Origin: Woeseiaceae bacterium
Lineage (GTDB): Bacteria; Pseudomonadota; Gammaproteobacteria; Steroidobacterales; Woeseiaceae
Direction of reading: 5' to 3'
DNA length: 64,000 bases
NCBI GenBank assembly: GCA_021773115.1
Contig: JAJFKS010000034.1
Coordinates: 1 to 64,000, forward strand
Shown here piece after piece: positions 19,915-29,066 of this stretch. Made by a program: the position numbers and the translations under genes. The notes under the pieces were generated by a model that did no database searches, had not been told where the DNA came from, and was given only the letters and a program-made list of their open reading frames with translations. Within the stretch, counting starts at the first letter, position 1. Each line of letters begins with the position of its first letter.

Positions 19915-22694
19915 TGAAGACGCGTCATAGCAAAATTTACGCAAATGCACTCGCAGCGTTCGCTGCGGGTGCCTTTTGGCACTCAGCCCTGGCACAGGAA
20001 AGCGATGTCGTTGCCGAGCCAGGAATTCCACAGCTCTCGGCGGATGATGCCGGTATTGAGGAGGTTGTCGTTACTGGTCGCTTTATTAGCTCTAGTCAGT
20101 CGCTTGTCAATGAGCGCCTTGATGACGCTTTCGCAGCCGACCTTCTTGGGGCTGACGCGATCTCGAGATTAGGCGATTCCACTGTTGCTGCGGCCTTACG
20201 TCGTGTGCCCGGTCTTACGCTGGTGCAGGATAAGTATGTCTACATTCGTGGACTCGGTGAACGCTACTCGCAAAGCACACTCAACCGAGCACAGATTCCG
20301 TCGCCGGACCTGACGCGTAATGTCATTCCCCTGAACGTGTTTCCGACCTCCATTGTTGAATCTCTACGCGTTCAAAAGGCGTGGTCCGCGGACCTGCCCG
20401 CGAACTTCGGTGGTGGCGCTATTGATATCCGTACGAAAGGCATTCCCGACCAATTGACGTTCAAGTTTGAACTAGGCCTCGGTGATAACAGCGAAAACCC
20501 GGGCAAAGTGAATAGCTACTCGGGCGGTCGCGATGACAATCTTGGTATCGACGACGGAACCCGTGCCCTGTCTCCTTTCATTCAAAGCGGCATAATTGAC
20601 TATCAGGGCAGCCCGAGCGTGAATTCGATCCTCGTCTTTTTGCAAGGCCAGGACCCGTCTGCGAATCTCTTTGACGCGCAATCGGCTAATCGCGATCTGG
20701 CGTTGGCACTTAACAGAAACATCAGTATCACTCAGGAAGACACGGATCCGGACTACACGGTCCGAACAAGTTTTGGCAATAACCTCGAACTCGGGCAAGA
20801 CTGGGAGGCGGGCTTTAATCTCGGCGCATCTTACAATACTGACTGGCGTTTTCGTCGCACCCGAACGGCGACTTTCGGATTACCCGAAGAGCAAAACGGC
20901 ATCAAGGAAGAGTCGACCCACGCGGTCAATATTGCAGGAACCGTGAACTTCGGATTGAAATTCATCGAAGACCATGAAATCTCGACGACCAGCCTGTTCT
21001 TGCGCAATACGGATGACGAGACCGAAGTCTTCGATTTCTTCAACGAAAATCGCCCGCTCTCGAGCGGTCGTGGTTTCCGTGATTATCGTTTGCAATTCGA
21101 AGAACGCGAGATGGTGACACACCAGATAGACGGTACCCACTATCTGGGCAGTGGCACTCGCGAACGACTGCCGTTCCTTGGCCGGTTACTGAGTCGACTG
21201 CCGGAAGAAACGAAAATCGAGTGGTTTTATTCAAATTCAACGGCCAACACCAGTATTCCGAATCAGGTCTCCATCGCCTCCGAAACGTTTACCGACAGGG
21301 ATACCGGCGCGGTGCTCAGCGAGTCCGTTCGGCTGACATCGTCTGCAGCCGATTATCGTTTCACGGATCTCGACGACGAGGTGGACAATTACGGCTGGAG
21401 CGCTACGCTGCCGATCGATTTTCGTGATTCCTATCTGGAGCTCAGTGGCGGTTTTGATCATGCACAGAAAGCGCGTATTTATCGCCAGTCGCAATTCAGC
21501 CTGGGATTCCTGAACGTCGTTGATCCATCGGTCTTGCAAGGCTCGTTGGGAGATGTGTTCTCGGATGGCAATATTCTTGCCGATAGTCCCGACCCAGATG
21601 CAACGAATCCAGTCCCGGGAGCACGGGTTTTCCTCAACAATGTGGTGTTTGATCGACAGGGAACGAACTCCAACAGTTACCTGGCGGCAACCATGACGGA
21701 TTCCGTCTGGGGTAAGGTCGACTGGACTGTACGAGATACGTGGCGCTTTGCCGCCGGTGCCCGTTGGGAGGATTACCGACAAGCGGCTGTGGACTGGAAC
21801 CCTGATGGATTCAGTATCGATTCGCCACAGGTCACGACTGACATTGACGAACTGCGACAAGGTATCTTCAATGAAGATCGCGTCTACCCCGCTGCCGGCA
21901 TCACGTATATGGGCGATTTCTGGGCAGAGACGTTTCAGTTGCGGCTCGGTGTCAGCGAGACTGCGATTCGTCCCGATCTTCGTGAGATAACCGATTCGAG
22001 CTACATCGATCCCATAACGGGCGATCTCGTACGCGGCAATCCCGGCATCGTGCCTTCGGATATCCAGAATATCGACTTGCGCGCCGAGTGGTACTTTTCC
22101 AACGGAGATAATTTCACCGTTACGGCGTTCCATAAGGACATTGACAATCCGATCGAGTTTTTCGAGATTCCGGCCAGTGACACCACGGTCGCCCGTGAAA
22201 TTATCAACGCCGAGTCAGGAAAAGTGTACGGCCTGGAAGTAGAGCTTCTCAAAGAACTGTCGTTTTTGGGTGGCCCGTTCGAGATGTTCTTTGTGCAGGG
22301 CAATTTGACGGTGCAGGATTCGGAACTTGTCGCAGGTCCCAATGCCAACGTACCGACAAACCCGGTGCGAAAGTTGTCTGGCGCCTCCGACTATGTCGCT
22401 AATCTGATGATCGGATTCGACTCTCCGGACGCGAAACATACGGCATCGATCATATACAATGTTTCCGGCGAACGACTTTATGTCGCCGGACGAAACGGAT
22501 CGCCGGACGGATTCGAGCAACCGTTCCAGTCGCTGGATTTCACTTACTTTTGGTATCCAACGGAACGCATAACGGTCAAGGCCAAGGCGCAAAATCTTCT
22601 GGGTGAAACGATCGAAATCAGACGCGGCAATGTAACAACGTTTGAAGAAGACCCTGGGACTGTAATGTCATTAAGTATGTCCTGGGCGTTATAA
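19914..22694 (+). CDS. TonB-dependent receptor
   Basis: Plug (AALRRVPGLTLVQDKYVYIRGLGERYSQSTLNRAQIPSPD) and barrel ending MSLSMSWAL. Confidence 0.92.
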   Translation: MKTRHSKIYANALAAFAAGAFWHSALAQESDVVAEPGIPQLSADDAGIEEVVVTGRFISSSQSLVNERLDDAFAADLLGADAISRLGDSTVAAALRRVPGLTLVQDKYVYIRGLGERYSQSTLNRAQIPSPDLTRNVIPLNVFPTSIVESLRVQKAWSADLPANFGGGAIDIRTKGIPDQLTFKFELGLGDNSENPGKVNSYSGGRDDNLGIDDGTRALSPFIQSGIIDYQGSPSVNSILVFLQGQDPSANLFDAQSANRDLALALNRNISITQEDTDPDYTVRTSFGNNLELGQDWEAGFNLGASYNTDWRFRRTRTATFGLPEEQNGIKEESTHAVNIAGTVNFGLKFIEDHEISTTSLFLRNTDDETEVFDFFNENRPLSSGRGFRDYRLQFEEREMVTHQIDGTHYLGSGTRERLPFLGRLLSRLPEETKIEWFYSNSTANTSIPNQVSIASETFTDRDTGAVLSESVRLTSSAADYRFTDLDDEVDNYGWSATLPIDFRDSYLELSGGFDHAQKARIYRQSQFSLGFLNVVDPSVLQGSLGDVFSDGNILADSPDPDATNPVPGARVFLNNVVFDRQGTNSNSYLAATMTDSVWGKVDWTVRDTWRFAAGARWEDYRQAAVDWNPDGFSIDSPQVTTDIDELRQGIFNEDRVYPAAGITYMGDFWAETFQLRLGVSETAIRPDLREITDSSYIDPITGDLVRGNPGIVPSDIQNIDLRAEWYFSNGDNFTVTAFHKDIDNPIEFFEIPASDTTVAREIINAESGKVYGLEVELLKELSFLGGPFEMFFVQGNLTVQDSELVAGPNANVPTNPVRKLSGASDYVANLMIGFDSPDAKHTASIIYNVSGERLYVAGRNGSPDGFEQPFQSLDFTYFWYPTERITVKAKAQNLLGETIEIRRGNVTTFEEDPGTVMSLSMSWAL

Positions 22695-22724
22695 GCGAAG
22701 TCCCCCCTGACTTCGACTCCCGGC

Positions 22725-22751
22725 CCCGCCATCTGGCGGGGCGTTTTTGTT
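22725..22751 (+). terminator. Rho-independent terminator
   Basis: CCCCGCC-ATCT-GGCGGGG followed by CGTTTTTGTTT. Confidence 0.85.
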
Positions 22752-23061
22752 TGGAGCTGGTGTTCGAAGTCCAGATGGACCAAGAGTCACTCCAGGCCAG
22801 CTTTCACCTCCAAAACCCGACTTGTTATTGAAGCCCCAGCTTCTCCGCATTTCCTCGATGTTTGGCGTGCTTGAAACGTCCGCCCGGCGTAGATACTGAT
22901 AAGGCACCGCAATCGCTCGCCCGGCCGCAATAGGACCAAACCTAGCCCGCTACACAGCCATTCAATCGGAATACCAATTCTGTATGCCGTCAGCGCCTAT
23001 GGGACAGATTTAGCGCTAGTTTAAGGGAGAATTCTTGTTCATCCTAACCTGAGGAGTTGAG

Positions 23062-23459
23062 ATGATACGGAGACCAGCGGGACGACCGTCGTCGTCAGAA
23101 AAAGTCATTCGTGATATCAAGCGCAAGACACGCAAGCAGTACGGTGCAGAGGAAAAGATCCGCATTGTTCTGGATGAATTGCGTGGCGAAGACAGTATTG
23201 CCGAGCTGTGCCGACGAGAAGGCATTGCGCAGAGCCTGTATTAGTGCGAAGCCTGCCCTTGGGGTACAAATGGTCCAAGGACTTCATGGAGACCGGCAAG
23301 AAGCGCCTGGCCGGCGATATTGTGCGCCAGGCCAACAGCAGCGAAGTCACCGACCTGCGTCGTGAAGCGCGGGATCTGAAAGAGGTGGTTGCCGAACAAA
23401 CGTTGGAACTGCGGCTGCTCAAAAAAAGCATGCTCGGGGGTGGGGAGGGACTCGAATGA
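23062..23459 (+). pseudogene. IS3-family OrfA remnant
   Basis: KQYGAEEKIRIVLDELRGEDSIAELCRREGIAQSLY* then a shifted frame YKWSKDFMETGKKRLAGDIVRQANSSEVTDLRREARDLKEVVAEQTLELRLLKKSM; no OrfB follows. Confidence 0.85.
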
Positions 23460-23496
23460 GATATGAGTCTGTGCAGTTAACTGTGTAAACGCCAAA

Positions 23497-23886
23497 TCAT
23501 GATTGAAAACTCAATTCGCCATCGTATTGAATGGCAAACTGGTTGAGTGCATTTTTCCAGTCTGTGACCGGCCGTTTCCAGCGCTTCGACGCCTCCATTG
23601 CAGACAGGTAAACCACTTTCAATGCCGCCGTGTCGCTGGGAAAGAGTTTGCGTTTCCTGACCGATTTCCGGATCATGCTATTCAGGGATTCAATTGCGTT
23701 GGTTGTGTAAATCACTTTGCGGATTTCCGGCGCGTAGTCGAAAATCGTAATCAGGTTCGGCCAGTGTCGGCGCCACATCATGCCGATGGATGGGAACTTG
23801 GCGTCCCATTTTTCACAGAAGGCATCGAGCTCGGCTTCCCCAGGGGAAAACATCGAGCGAACCATCTTCTCTTGCGATGAAATCAT
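23497..23886 (-). pseudogene. IS256-family transposase C-terminal fragment
   Basis: WDAKFPSIGMMWRRHWPNLITIFDYAPEIRKVIYTTNAIESLNSMIRKSVRKRKLFPSDTAALKVVYLSAMEASKRW is characteristic of IS256; the N-terminal portion is absent. Confidence 0.9.
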
Positions 23887-24067
23887 CTAACGTGGATGCT
23901 ACGTAGTTAATCACGTTTTTCACTTTTTCATACCTACCTGTCTATTCGCTGTCCGTGGTGGCTAGCAATACAGTTCATATATTGTGCTAATGCCCAAAGG
24001 CCATAAGCTAAGGCCAGCCAGTCGATTTGTTTTGACCCCGGCTGCCTGGCAGCGTGATCTAGCACCA

Positions 24068-24598
24068 TCAGGACGATACAATATCTACCAGAAATGAATT
24101 CAGTGTTGCCACCAGTCGCTTCTTGTATTCGCCGCTCGTAGTCAGCGAGCGCACCTGTTCTGGTGAGCGACCGATCAACGGTACTCTCAAGATTGGGTCA
24201 GTCGAGAACCGCGATGACAAGGTTGCCATGACATCACTAAGCGCCCCGAGCGCGAGGTCACCGCGATGTGAAGCGTGCAGGAGCAGTATTGGCTTGTGGA
24301 CAATTTCGGGTCTGGAGACGAGCCAATCCAATGCGTTCTTGAGGCCTCCTGGGATACCGTGCACGTATTCCGGGCTGGCGACAATGAGGCCATCGGCGCG
24401 TTCGATCTGGTGAGCGAACATTTTCACCGGCTCAGGCATCTGCTCGCCCTCCATGTCTGGATTGAAGATGGGTAATTTACCGATCCCGTCATACAGCCGG
24501 TATTGCACGCCGACGGGAAAGAACTCGGACAATGCGACCAACAATGCTGTGTTGGTCGATGCCTGACGTTGACTCCCGGATATACCTATTATTCTCAA
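24068..24598 (-). CDS. NADPH-dependent FMN reductase-like protein
   Basis: IIGISGSQRQASTNTALL and ADGLIVASPEYVHGIPGGLKNALDWLV motifs; probable TTG start at 24598. Confidence 0.82.
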   Translation of the reverse strand: MRIIGISGSQRQASTNTALLVALSEFFPVGVQYRLYDGIGKLPIFNPDMEGEQMPEPVKMFAHQIERADGLIVASPEYVHGIPGGLKNALDWLVSRPEIVHKPILLLHASHRGDLALGALSDVMATLSSRFSTDPILRVPLIGRSPEQVRSLTTSGEYKKRLVATLNSFLVDIVSS

Positions 24599-24681
24599 TA
24601 CGGTTCTTCTACGTATTAAACAAGGCTCCAATTCTATCAAGATGGTATTTTTTAGCGCGGCAGCTGCCCATAGTGGATCGA

Positions 24682-24852
24682 ATGATTGCCAAGAATAAAT
24701 GTTGCAAATGTGGGCATAAATGGTCTGACAAGCCGATCGGGTTTGCCGAGTATCATGCCTGTCCTGCATGCGGTTCTGACTATTGGGTGTGGACGAACTA
24801 CCCTGATCCCGATACAAGCGATGCTACAGATACCGAATTAGCTGTTACTTGA
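24682..24852 (+). CDS. Small zinc-ribbon protein
   Basis: MIAKNKCCKCGHKWSDKPIGFAEYHACPACGSDYWVW: paired CxxC motifs; divergent from the FMN reductase. Confidence 0.5.
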   Translation: MIAKNKCCKCGHKWSDKPIGFAEYHACPACGSDYWVWTNYPDPDTSDATDTELAVT

Positions 24853-24985
24853 TCTGACCGGGCACCTCCTGACGGCGTTCCACTGTTAGCTATTGAGCCA
24901 AAGCGATCAAACTGCATCTTGTGAGAACCCCGCTTTGCGAAGCCTTGGCGTGTTTTATGCAGTCCAATCGCTTTTGTGGGGTGAT

Positions 24986-25255
24986 TCATTCGGCGGTTTC
25001 CAAGTACCCAAACACCTCCAGTAGTCCACTCGCGTCTTTCAGCATAACCGCAAGCGGCGACGCGCCATCCCAAAGTACGCAAGGCCTGTGAAACCAGGTA
25101 TTGGAAGAATCTATCTCACTTGAATATGCCAAAGTCGAGTAGGCGCTGGCGAATAGGATCATGCGAGAGCGATCGACGATCGATTCAAAGCTGGTTCTGC
25201 TTGTTCCGCAAAGAAGAGTTAGTGCGTCTTCGTCAGACACGTTCCACGCCGTCAA
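24986..25255 (-). CDS. ParS/MbcA/Xre-antitoxin (DUF2384-like) toxin-binding domain protein, possibly N-truncated
   Basis: WNVSDEDALTLLCGTSRTSFESI....LFASAYSTLAYSSEIDSSNTWFHRPCVLWDGASPLAVMLKDASGLLEVFGYLETAE follows the W-LS-EEA-LL / WF-RPN-F-G-SPL--ML-G-L--V--YL pattern. TTG start; in-frame TAG shortly upstream. Confidence 0.6.
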   Translation of the reverse strand: MTAWNVSDEDALTLLCGTSRTSFESIVDRSRMILFASAYSTLAYSSEIDSSNTWFHRPCVLWDGASPLAVMLKDASGLLEVFGYLETAE

Positions 25256-25431
25256 AATGCTAGCAATCGACCGGCCTTGATGCAGGCCATTCCTGCCCTA
25301 TTATCAGCGGCACTGGGAGGTTCGATGCCGACCGTGTGCCACCAATTCCTATCGCCAATTTGGATAGCGTATTTGCCGAACAATTCGGGTGCGATGCCAG
25401 AATCGAAGAAGATGGTCTCGAGGGACCGACT

Positions 25432-25653
25432 TCATGGTTGCTCCCCGAATTCAATCTTGACCTTGGCCGCTCCCTTCGAAGCCAGCCATACATAGATCAA
25501 AATTCCAGTACTTTCGACAAAGCTCAAAGCGGGCAGATCGAATATAGGTGATACCAAGCGATTCCACAGCCACCAGCTCGGAATCCAAACGGCTAGTAGG
25601 CTCAGGAGAAGCCAGGGGAGGGCAATAATTGCGAGACGAAGCATATTTTCCAT
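25432..25653 (-). CDS. Small membrane protein
   Basis: 73 aa with a strong N-terminal hydrophobic helix (LRLAIIALPWLLLSLLAVWIPSWWLW). Confidence 0.4.
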   Translation of the reverse strand: MENMLRLAIIALPWLLLSLLAVWIPSWWLWNRLVSPIFDLPALSFVESTGILIYVWLASKGAAKVKIEFGEQP

Positions 25654-25754
25654 GCGATAATTTCCTCAGTGTTTAGGGGGCCAGATTTGGTAGGTGTCGC
25701 TGGTCTGATGGCGACAGGGAAAACTTGGCTGTGACCGTGCGAAGCAAAATTAGG

Positions 25755-25858
25755 GTCTCGAATGAGACATCGATAAGGTACCGTTTGAGACTGCGGTCAG
25801 GAGGATGGGTCTCAAGTAAGACCCTGAGTACCTTCACTTTTTTGGTCCCGAATGGGAC
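25755..25858. repeat. Cluster of three related short inverted repeats
   Basis: GTCTC-GAAT-GAGAC (25755-25768), GGGTCT-CAAGTA-AGACCC (25807-25824), GTCCC-GAAT-GGGAC (25845-25858). Confidence 0.6.
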
Positions 25859-25992
25859 TTCTTAGATTGAGACCGTTGATTGGCGCGGACCCTGGGGTTG
25901 CTTCGGAGTACCCTTGGGGACGCCATACATAGCCACCTGGGCAGCTGGTAGTGTATCCGACACTCCAGCGTGCCCGGGTCGGTACTGACAAA

Positions 25993-26208
25993 TTAACTCC
26001 TCGGCTCGTGCTTTTTGCCGTGTATGCACGACTTATGTGGCCACCGCACAAATCCAAGACGCAAAGGCGTGTTGTCGAAATACTCGATAAGACTCAGGCT
26101 AAAACGGTGATAGAGCCATACAGCATATTGAATGATTTCCGGCGGGAACCGGTGGCGCTTGTACATCGTTGTTGATCTTTTCATCCAACAATTACGCTTT
26201 ATCGCCAC
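25993..26208 (-). pseudogene. IS6-family transposase N-terminal fragment
   Basis: MKRSTTMYKRHRFPPEIIQYAVWLYHRFSLSL matches the conserved IS6 N-terminus, then diverges and stops. Confidence 0.75.
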
Positions 26209-26320
26209 TTAACTTGTCAATACCGTGCCTTCCGATCCAGGACGGTAATCTTGCTCGCCGGTCTTGTGCCTCGATTTGCGCCTCGTAAAATGTGGGGATG
26301 CCTTTCGTCAGATGCGTTCT

Positions 26321-27235
26321 CTAGGCACCTCCCCGATTGATGTTGTTCGAACACTCCAGCAGTGTCCTCTCGGCTGAGGCCAGGTGCGCCTCCATTGCAT
26401 TGACCGCTGCGGACACGTCGTGTGCCAGGATTGCGACCAAAAGGTCGACATGTTCATTCAGTGCCACCCAAAAACGCCCTTTTTCACCTTCCTTCGTCCA
26501 CTGGTAGTGGTAGTGGCACACGAAAGACACTACCTCGAAAAATTGCGCGATAAATTGGTTGTTGGCGCCCTTCTGAATTGCCAAATGCAGCCTCACATCG
26601 AGGTCCGGCAGCTTCATGAAATGATTGTCGAAATCCTTTTTCAACGCCTGGTGTTCGGCAAGTAAATCCTGCAGCTCCTCCAGGACCGGATGGTCTTCGT
26701 CCAGCGTCAGGAGTTTCACCAATGCCCGCATCTCCAATACCCTGCGAAACTCAATCAGTTCCTTGGCAAAGCGATCGTCAAACGTGGCCATTTGCCACTG
26801 GGAACGGGGCTTCTTCCTGATCAGGCCAAACCGCGAAAACTTGAACAGGTACTCCCTGACAGTCACGGTATTGCAGCCGGATTGCTTCGCCAGTTCAAGC
26901 TCAGAAAAGCGGTCCCCGGGCAATAATTGGCCGTCGTTGATCAGGGACAGGAAATATTTCTGGATCACTTCTTCCTTGGAAGAAGGCGCACTGCTGATAT
27001 CGTAGTAATCGGTTTTCTTCGGATTCCGGGCCACCCGCTTGCCGACACTGTCGCGCTTGATCAGGCCAACTTTCTCCAGGCCATCAACGACCGTTCGAAC
27101 AGTGGTGCGACTGACATCCAGCTGCCGTGCCAGCGCCAATTCGCCGGGTAGATACGGATTGTCTGAAATGGCTAGTGTCCGCATCTGGTCCAGCAGCAGG
27201 TTGCTGGTTTTTTGTACCAAATAGCTGTTTTTCAC
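26321..27235 (-). CDS. GntR/FCD-family regulator with two winged-helix segments
   Basis: GTG start at 27235; first wHTH PYLPGELALARQLDVSRTTVRTVVDGLEKVGLIKR, second GDRFSELELAKQSGCNTVTVREYLFKFSRFGLIRKK, then FCD-like FRRVLEMRALVKLL....DLDVRLHLAIQKGANNQFIAQFFE. Confidence 0.8.
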   Translation of the reverse strand: MKNSYLVQKTSNLLLDQMRTLAISDNPYLPGELALARQLDVSRTTVRTVVDGLEKVGLIKRDSVGKRVARNPKKTDYYDISSAPSSKEEVIQKYFLSLINDGQLLPGDRFSELELAKQSGCNTVTVREYLFKFSRFGLIRKKPRSQWQMATFDDRFAKELIEFRRVLEMRALVKLLTLDEDHPVLEELQDLLAEHQALKKDFDNHFMKLPDLDVRLHLAIQKGANNQFIAQFFEVVSFVCHYHYQWTKEGEKGRFWVALNEHVDLLVAILAHDVSAAVNAMEAHLASAERTLLECSNNINRGGA

Positions 27236-27497
27236 GCAGACGCCTTTATTGCAAAGTCCATATATTTTTTGCCATCCCCGCCGGAAAGTTACGAGAATTA
27301 TACACAGGACATTATTCTCAGGGCGTTGCTGCTCTGAAACGGACAGTGAAGCTACTTCGTACGGAGCTTTTGACGCCCGATCCGGGCTGTTGACAGTGGA
27401 AAATCGGTGCCGAACGACTGGCGTTCGGCGTGCACTCGGACCGATTATACGGGCCTTGACAGGCGTGGGCACACCGACGGTGATGGAAGGGTGGGCG

Positions 27498-27530
27498 GAA
27501 AAGCAAACTGCGGCCACTTGGGCCGCAGTT
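27498..27530 (-). terminator. Rho-independent terminator
   Basis: 10-bp stem AACTGCGGCC / GGCCGCAGTT followed on the minus strand by TGCTTTTCC. Confidence 0.65.
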
Positions 27531-27557
27531 CGCAAATGAAAAGCGTTCAACCTGCGA

Positions 27558-28634
27558 TTAAAAGCAGGTGATGCCTCCATTGTCCGTGATTTCTGCCTGG
27601 ATATCCTTGACGAAAATACGCGCTTCATTGTCCAGTGCTGATGAAGCATCGCTTGTTGCAATGTTCCATGTCCATGCGCCGCATGCGTTATTGACCCGCT
27701 GCTGCCAGTCTGCCGCTTGTTCTACATCCCAGACGATCTCGCCGGAATTCCATTTTTCCGCCAGTGGTATGAACATATGGCCCAGTGATTTCACACCCGC
27801 GCCGTCGTCGACGTACCCATCCGTGGTAGCCTCGATTGACTCTACCATTGGCAGGTTGGCAGGGTCATTGGCCGGTGTCCGGGCAACCGGGTTGGGGTGA
27901 CCACCGGTAAAATCCTCATAGCCGGGACTGTTATTTATTAATGGAACTTTCTGGCCGGTGTTGAATGCCAGCGCGGCGTTCGGGTTTGCAGTGTGAGTAA
28001 CTTGCTCCAAGAGTGGGATGTTGCCGAGACCTGCGTGATCGAACCACCACCCATCAATCAACATACCGTAGCGATTGGCATATTCCGTAACAATGACTTC
28101 GGCGTATGCCGTCTTGTAGTTGTCTACAGTTGCAGCGCCATAATTGGCCTCTACCCAGCCGGCCCAATTGTCCATGCTTTGAGACGACCAGGTTCCGTCG
28201 GGGTTCAGAACACCGTCAAAGGCTTTTTCTGCGCCATGCTTCAGCATTGCCGGCCCTTGTGTCGCCATGTAGGCAATTACCTTGATGCCCTTATTTTGAA
28301 GCCCGGTAGCGATTTCCAGAAACAAGTCCCGGTCGTTGTTTGGCGTGGAGCCGGGATTAAGCGTGGTGAGAATGGAATGTGGTGCCAGGTAGGCATCGCC
28401 GTGGGCGGCATCACTGAGGTTGATAATGACATATTCCAGATCTCTAATGCCGCTGATCTGGCGCACCAGTTTGTCTGGGTTGTAGTTTTCGATGTTTGTC
28501 TTGTTGTCGGCGTTGATACGGAAACCGAGTCCAAATTTGCCCTCCATCCATGAGGCACTTGTCTGTGCTTGAGCGGCGACAGACAGGACAGTTGTCATCA
28601 CAATTGAGGAAAAAAGCAGTTTTCTGACGTTCAT
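27558..28634 (-). CDS. Secreted putative glycoside hydrolase-like (TIM-barrel, fucosidase-like) protein
   Basis: Signal peptide; SWMEGKFGLGFRI, KGIKVIAYMATQGPA and YGMLIDGWWFDHAG resemble GH29-like barrels. No family assignable by eye. Confidence 0.5.
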   Translation of the reverse strand: MNVRKLLFSSIVMTTVLSVAAQAQTSASWMEGKFGLGFRINADNKTNIENYNPDKLVRQISGIRDLEYVIINLSDAAHGDAYLAPHSILTTLNPGSTPNNDRDLFLEIATGLQNKGIKVIAYMATQGPAMLKHGAEKAFDGVLNPDGTWSSQSMDNWAGWVEANYGAATVDNYKTAYAEVIVTEYANRYGMLIDGWWFDHAGLGNIPLLEQVTHTANPNAALAFNTGQKVPLINNSPGYEDFTGGHPNPVARTPANDPANLPMVESIEATTDGYVDDGAGVKSLGHMFIPLAEKWNSGEIVWDVEQAADWQQRVNNACGAWTWNIATSDASSALDNEARIFVKDIQAEITDNGGITCF

Positions 28635-29066
28635 GATTTATATACCCCCCCAAGGAGTTAAATGGTTGATGTTCGCAGATAGCTGAAAGCCGGTATATTA
28701 TAAGTAATAAACCGTCGAAGTCAAACAGCAATTTGCTGATCGAGGGGCCAGGAGAAATTTGGCCCGGGCGCGATGTAGCGGATGCGGTTGCGCGAAGGCG
28801 TATAGTGATTAGGCTGTTTAATAGGGTAAGCCCACTCAGGCATCAGCGCCGCAGGTCAATGGAACCAGTTCGCCAGACGTGTGTGTTGTCGTTGGCGGGG
28901 GTGTCAATGACTTACGGCAGAATAGGGTTTTTACTAATAAAAAGCTTTTTCGGTCCTGTTACTTGCGACAATGGCCCCGCCCGGCGCGGGCATACTGCAA
29001 GCACGTGCCCTGCCAACATGCCGAACCTGGCGTCATGGAACCATTCCATTTGCTTGTCGTCGGCCT

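Noticed and set aside
21237-22133. 298-aa minus-strand ORF opposite the third TBDT
   Set aside because: Shadow ORF; no signal or domain pattern.
25755-25858. Considered as a CRISPR-like array
   Set aside because: Only three non-identical short hairpins with irregular spacing; no constant repeat or cas genes.
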